A stretch of DNA of 64,000 bases from Flavobacterium saliperosum. Lineage in GTDB: Bacteria > Bacteroidota > Bacteroidia > Flavobacteriales > Flavobacteriaceae. Below are positions 60,551-64,000 of the stretch, in pieces. The stretch spans positions 334,768 through 398,767 of the forward strand of contig NZ_FMTY01000002.1 of the NCBI RefSeq assembly GCF_900100625.1, read 5' to 3'. A program made the position numbers and the translations under genes. A model generated the notes under the pieces. It saw nothing but the letters and a program-made list of their open reading frames with translations, was not told where the DNA came from and made no database searches. How positions within the stretch are numbered: the stretch's first letter is position 1; every line of letters begins with the position of its first letter.

Positions 60551-60894
60551 AATGTAGAACGAAATTTTGAAATCATTTTTATTATTTCATTAAGTTGATT
60601 GGATAAGAAAACTAATTTTTCTGAATCAATAAAACCTAAATCGGAAGCAATTATAAGTTGTGTTTCAACTTCATAAGCAGAACCTATGGCAATTTCTAAA
60701 AATCTTGAAAAATCTTTATTTGAATTTCGGGAAGAACCTTCAGCGATATTTGAAGGAATAGAAACAGATGCTCTTCTTAATTGGTTTATAAGACCAAATT
60801 TTTCTTCATTTGGGAAAGAGGATGTAATGGAATAAATGTCGGAACAAAACAGCCTGCTTTTTTTCCAAATTCCCAATTCTTTAAATTGATGCAT
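60541..60894 (-). CDS. Four-helix-bundle protein (23S rRNA-intervening-sequence type, S23)
   Basis: The 117-residue protein has the family signature: KELGIWKKSRLFCSDIYSI, EEKFGLINQLRRASVSIPSNIAEGSSRNSNKDFSRFLEIAIGSAYEVETQLI. Such proteins were first seen in intervening sequences of 23S rRNA and also occur as free genes in Bacteroidetes; function unknown. It is bounded on both sides by TCTAA-type repeats in inverted orientation, and sits between panB and rluA, which suggests insertion. Confidence 0.92.
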   Translation of the reverse strand: MHQFKELGIWKKSRLFCSDIYSITSSFPNEEKFGLINQLRRASVSIPSNIAEGSSRNSNKDFSRFLEIAIGSAYEVETQLIIASDLGFIDSEKLVFLSNQLNEIIKMISKFRSTLKI

Positions 60895-60915
60895 ATAAAT
60901 TCAGCGTGTAAAAAA

Positions 60916-60958
60916 TCTAAAAATCTAATATTCTAACAGTCTAAGAAGTCTAAGTTAG
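60916..60958. repeat. TCTAA-family array, right of the four-helix-bundle gene (plus orientation)
   Basis: Units TCTAAAAA, TCTAATAT, TCTAACAG, TCTAAGAAG and TCTAAGTTAG run from 60916. Orientation opposite to the array at 60505. It ends 6 bp before the panB stop codon. Confidence 0.75.
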
Positions 60959-60963
60959 TCAGA

Positions 60964-61782
60964 CTAGTATTGCTCATTCGCATTAGGAAAATCAACCGCT
61001 TTCACATCATCAACATATTGACCGATGGCTTTGGTCATGTCTTCGTAAAGATTCATATAACGTCTTAAGAAACGCGGACTGAATTCGTGCGTCATTCCAA
61101 TCATGTCATGCAATACCAAAACCTGTCCGTCAACACCACTTCCGGCACCAATACCAATAACCGGAATCGAGATGCTTTCGGCCACTTTTTTAGCCAGTGC
61201 GGATGGGATTTTTTCCAAAACCAAGGCAAAACACCCGATTTTTTCCAACATTTTGGCATCATCCAATAATTTTTCAGCTTCAGCCTCTTCTTTGGCTCGA
61301 ACGGTATAAGTTCCGAATTTATAAATGGATTGCGGCGTTAAACCCAAATGTCCCATAACGGGAATTCCGGCGTTTAATATTTTCTTGATGGAATCTTTGA
61401 TTTCGCTTCCGCCTTCCAATTTCACGGCATGTCCACCGCTTTCTTTCATGATTCGGATGGAAGAACGCAAGGCTTCTTTCGAATCGGATTGATAACTTCC
61501 GAAAGGTAAATCCACCACAACCAAAGCTCTTTCTGCCGCTCTGACCACACTTGAAGCATGGTAAATCATCTGATCCAAAGTGATGGGAAGCGTAGTTTCG
61601 TGTCCGGCCATTACATTACTGGCAGAATCACCCACTAAAATCACGTCAACACCTGAAGCGTCAACAATTTTTGCCATAGTATAATCATAAGCGGTAAGCA
61701 TTGAGATTTTCTCTCCGTTTGCTTTCATTTCGATTAAAGACTTTGTGGTAATTCTTTTGTAATCTTTTTTGGCTACTGACAT
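60964..61782 (-). CDS. panB: 3-methyl-2-oxobutanoate hydroxymethyltransferase
   Basis: The 272-residue enzyme shows the PanB barrel motifs [49 protein letters not shown] and [19 protein letters not shown], with Asp52-type metal ligands. It adds a hydroxymethyl group to 2-oxoisovalerate in pantothenate synthesis. Other pan genes are not in the window. Length normal. Confidence 0.96.
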   Translation of the reverse strand: MSVAKKDYKRITTKSLIEMKANGEKISMLTAYDYTMAKIVDASGVDVILVGDSASNVMAGHETTLPITLDQMIYHASSVVRAAERALVVVDLPFGSYQSDSKEALRSSIRIMKESGGHAVKLEGGSEIKDSIKKILNAGIPVMGHLGLTPQSIYKFGTYTVRAKEEAEAEKLLDDAKMLEKIGCFALVLEKIPSALAKKVAESISIPVIGIGAGSGVDGQVLVLHDMIGMTHEFSPRFLRRYMNLYEDMTKAIGQYVDDVKAVDFPNANEQY

Positions 61783-61944
61783 ATTTTTTAAAGTTAGATG
61801 TTAGAAATTGAAAGTTAGTAGTGCTGAATTGACTTTTAACTGCCTTTTTCTGCTGAAATTAGTTTGTAAAATTACTACAATTTCTAAAACGACGTAACAA
61901 TATCCCGATAAATACTACTTATTATCAGATAAACACAAAAAAAC

Positions 61945-62382
61945 ATGAAAAACCTTCTTTTACTTATAGCTGTTTGTTTTACAATAACCGTGAACGCTCA
62001 GAAAGCAGAAATTGAAAATACCGTAAAAACATTCTTTGCAGGTTTTCATGCAAAAGACACGATGAAAATTAAATCGGTTTGTTCTGAAAAAATCATTCTG
62101 CAATCGATTATGGAAGGGCAGAAGGGAACCCGTTTTGAAGACGAAAAACCAGCCGAATTTTACAAATCGATTTCCACATTTCCAGCCGATTTAAAATTTG
62201 AGGAAAAAATCCTGAGTTATAACATTCAGATTGATGGTAAAATGGCGCAAGCCTGGACGCCTTACGAGTTTTATATAAACGGAAAATTTAGTCATTCCGG
62301 AGTAAACGCTTTTACGCTTTATAAAGAAAATGAGGTTTGGAAAATTATTTATCTGATTGATACGAGACGTAAAAAACAGTAA
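61945..62382 (+). CDS. Secreted NTF2/SnoaL-like protein
   Basis: The 145-residue protein has a signal peptide (MKNLLLLIAVCFTITVNAQ) and a cone-shaped NTF2-like fold: EIENTVKTFFAGFHAKDTMKIKSVC, KIILQSIMEGQKGTRF, MAQAWTPYEFYINGKFSHSGVNAFTLYKENEVWKIIYLIDTR. Such domains bind small ligands or act as simple isomerases. Role unknown. Confidence 0.85.
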   Translation: MKNLLLLIAVCFTITVNAQKAEIENTVKTFFAGFHAKDTMKIKSVCSEKIILQSIMEGQKGTRFEDEKPAEFYKSISTFPADLKFEEKILSYNIQIDGKMAQAWTPYEFYINGKFSHSGVNAFTLYKENEVWKIIYLIDTRRKKQ

Positions 62383-62480
62383 ATTTTTATTCTGAAGCGA
62401 TGTTGCATTGTAAAAAGGCCCATGATTTCCAATTCCGATAGGTTGTTGTTTTGGAACGAAAATCAAATTAATTTAGCCAA

Positions 62481-63563
62481 ATGAAGTACCGTAACAATAA
62501 GTTGGTTTATGCCTCATTGTTTTTGATAAGCGGATTTGCCGTTTGGGCGCAGGATTCGCTTGTTTCCCCGAAAGTCAAATTTGATTTTTCAGGGTATCTT
62601 GAAACGTATTATTCTTATGATTTCAATGAACCGCAAGGCACAAAAAGACAGGATTTCTTATATAATCACAACAGGCATAACGAGTTTAACGTGAACATGG
62701 CTATGTTTCGAAGTTCCATTTCCTATGATAATTTTTATGCAAAAATTGCAATGCACACGGGAACGTATGTACAGGATAATTATTCCAATGAAGATTTGAA
62801 ATTATTAAGCGAAGCTTACATTGGCGCTTATTTGGATAAGAGTCAGAAAACGAGTATAGAAGCTGGAATTTTCGCTTCGCATATCGGATTTGAAACGGCA
62901 ACTTCTTCAAGCAATCTGAATCTGACCCGCTCGATTTTAGCTGAAAATTCGCCCTATTTTTTATCCGGTGTAAAACTGAATTACAAACCGAATGAAAAAT
63001 GGTTATTCAGCGGGATTTTGAATAACGGCTGGCAGCGAATCAACAAACCAAACAAAAATGCATTGCCGGCTTTCGGAAGTCAGATTGTATACAAATCTTC
63101 ATCAAAAAGCACCTTAAACTGGAGTACTTTTATTGGTGATGAACCCGTTGGAGAAAATTTGCGAACGCGCTATTTTAGTAATGTCTATTGGGATAATCAA
63201 TGGAACGACCAATGGCGTACGATTATGGGATTTGATTACGGTTTGCAGAAACGAATTGAAAGTGACGGTTTTGCCAATTGGTACAGTCCTGTACTGATTA
63301 CACAGTATTGTATTTCAAATAAGTGGCAGATTGCCTATCGTTCCGAATATTATCAGGATAAGGAAAATATTGTAATTTCTGCTGATAACGGCAGTTTTAA
63401 AACTATCGGAAACTCTTTAAATTTAGATTTCTTACCCAATGCTAAAGTGAAAATACGAACCGAAGCACGTTGGTTACATTCCGATACGGAAAATTTTGCA
63501 ACGCAAAGCGGGTATTCGAAAGACAACTTTTTTGTGACAACCGCAATGTCGTTTGAATTTTAA
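62481..63563 (+). CDS. Outer-membrane porin-like protein (beta-barrel porin-2 type)
   Basis: The 360-residue protein has a signal peptide ending AVWAQ and a barrel-like mature sequence (KVKFDFSGYLETYYSYDFNEP, FNVNMAMFRSSISYDNFYAKIAMHTG, SIEAGIFASHIGFETA). The final strand FFVTTAMSFEF ends in Phe, a typical outer-membrane insertion signal. It matches the BBP2/OmpL-like pattern by recall. Substrate unknown. It lies 98 bp after the NTF2-like gene; cotranscription uncertain. Confidence 0.78.
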   Translation: MKYRNNKLVYASLFLISGFAVWAQDSLVSPKVKFDFSGYLETYYSYDFNEPQGTKRQDFLYNHNRHNEFNVNMAMFRSSISYDNFYAKIAMHTGTYVQDNYSNEDLKLLSEAYIGAYLDKSQKTSIEAGIFASHIGFETATSSSNLNLTRSILAENSPYFLSGVKLNYKPNEKWLFSGILNNGWQRINKPNKNALPAFGSQIVYKSSSKSTLNWSTFIGDEPVGENLRTRYFSNVYWDNQWNDQWRTIMGFDYGLQKRIESDGFANWYSPVLITQYCISNKWQIAYRSEYYQDKENIVISADNGSFKTIGNSLNLDFLPNAKVKIRTEARWLHSDTENFATQSGYSKDNFFVTTAMSFEF

Positions 63564-63570
63564 GTTTTAG

Positions 63571-63615
63571 CCGCAGATTCGCAGATTATGACAGGTGCAA
63601 TCTGCGAATTTGTGG
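63571..63615. repeat. Dispersed inverted repeat, CCGCAGATTCGCAGATT family (copy 2)
   Basis: CCGCAGATTCGCAGATT (63571-63587) and AATCTGCGAATTTGTGG (63599-63615) are near-complementary around a short spacer, and match the copy at 18329-18382. It lies 8 bp after the porin-like gene. Confidence 0.85.
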
Positions 63616-63630
63616 TTTATATTTTTAAGA

Positions 63631-64000
63631 TTAACAATCCGATAAGTTCACAGCTACTGCCAAACCACCCTCTGAAGTTTCTTTGTATTTGTTATTCATG
63701 TCTTTAGCCGTTTGCCACATCGTGTCGACTACTTTATCCAACGGCACTTTTGCGTTTTTAGGATCGGTTTCCATGGCCAATTCGGCTGCATTGATGGCTT
63801 TAATGGCTCCCATCGTATTTCTCTCGATACACGGAATCTGTACCAATCCGCCAATAGGGTCGCAGGTTAAGCCTAAATGATGTTCCATAGCGATTTCGGC
63901 GGCTACTAAAACCTGTTCCGGGGTTCCGCCCATCACTTCACATAAGGCTGCCGCTGCCATGGCAGAGGATACGCCAATTTCGGCCTGACATCCACCCATA
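63631..64000 (-). CDS. sdaA: L-serine ammonia-lyase, C-terminal part (truncated by window end)
   Basis: The visible 123 codons cover the C-terminal alpha-domain of an iron-sulfur L-serine dehydratase: [44 protein letters not shown] and the C-terminal NLSDC. Conserved cysteines (GCQAE, TCDPIGG, IPCIE) hold the 4Fe-4S cluster. The enzyme deaminates L-serine to pyruvate and ammonia. The gene continues past 64000, so its start is unseen. Confidence 0.92.
   Translation of the reverse strand, partial: MGGCQAEIGVSSAMAAAALCEVMGGTPEQVLVAAEIAMEHHLGLTCDPIGGLVQIPCIERNTMGAIKAINAAELAMETDPKNAKVPLDKVVDTMWQTAKDMNNKYKETSEGGLAVAVNLSDC

Overview
The window looks like a chromosomal segment of a gliding member of the Flavobacteriaceae, most likely Flavobacterium or a close relative. 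The evidence is AT-rich DNA, adjacent gldF/gldG, three proteins ending in type IX secretion (T9SS) sorting domains, Bacteroidetes-type TAnnTTTG promoter motifs with few strong Shine-Dalgarno sequences, and family types typical of Bacteroidetes. I see no integrated phage, insertion sequence, CRISPR array or rRNA operon. There is one tRNA (Ser-TGA).

Layout. 1-10.6 kb: an OsmC peroxidase-like protein, a small secreted protein, a caspase-fold-like protein of unknown role, a TPR/AraC regulator, two large secreted proteins in tandem, a zinc-motif FAD monooxygenase and a lipoprotein. 10.8-20.6 kb: mnmE, two tandem universal stress proteins, dnaN, gldF-gldG, a SAM hydrolase-type enzyme and phoH. 21-23.2 kb: an AT-rich accessory patch with a predicted barrel protein, a very short XRE-type HTH gene and tRNA-Ser. 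23.4-30.1 kb: a tight leftward envelope/division block (tpx-dagK-ftsK-lolA-lptF/G-like-ribB(A)). 30.2-32.8 kb: a rightward arsenic resistance operon (arsR, a tiny ORF, a DUF6428-like gene, a low-Mr phosphatase/arsenate reductase-like gene, acr3).

32.8-48.3 kb: a T9SS lipase-like protein, a peroxiredoxin/thioredoxin/small-protein redox cassette, an APC permease, a 21-bp minisatellite that is itself an open reading frame, a DPP-IV-like S9 peptidase, a leucine-rich-repeat T9SS protein, a methionine gamma-lyase-like enzyme divergent from an Lrp regulator, lpd, DoxX, and a TPR lipoprotein gene broken by one in-frame amber codon. 48.5-64 kb: pabB, tilS, dsbD, a PH-domain protein, a comM/yifB ATPase, a zinc metallopeptidase, membrane and surface proteins, an RluA-type pseudouridine synthase, a four-helix-bundle gene, panB, an NTF2-like protein, a porin-like protein and the 3' part of an L-serine dehydratase gene.

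Most of the window is housekeeping. The less ordinary material is the amber-interrupted TPR gene; a RibBA protein whose GTP cyclohydrolase II half has lost its zinc ligands and catalytic motif; the 21-bp repeat ORF; a caspase-fold-like protein without the expected catalytic His and Cys; a CxxCxGxG/FAD monooxygenase fusion; and several families of dispersed short repeats. These are 7-bp arrays, 8/9-bp TCTAA arrays that in one place flank a four-helix-bundle gene in inverted orientation, a CCGCAGATT inverted repeat present twice, and long perfect palindromes. I did not find a convincing new multi-gene defence or mobile system.
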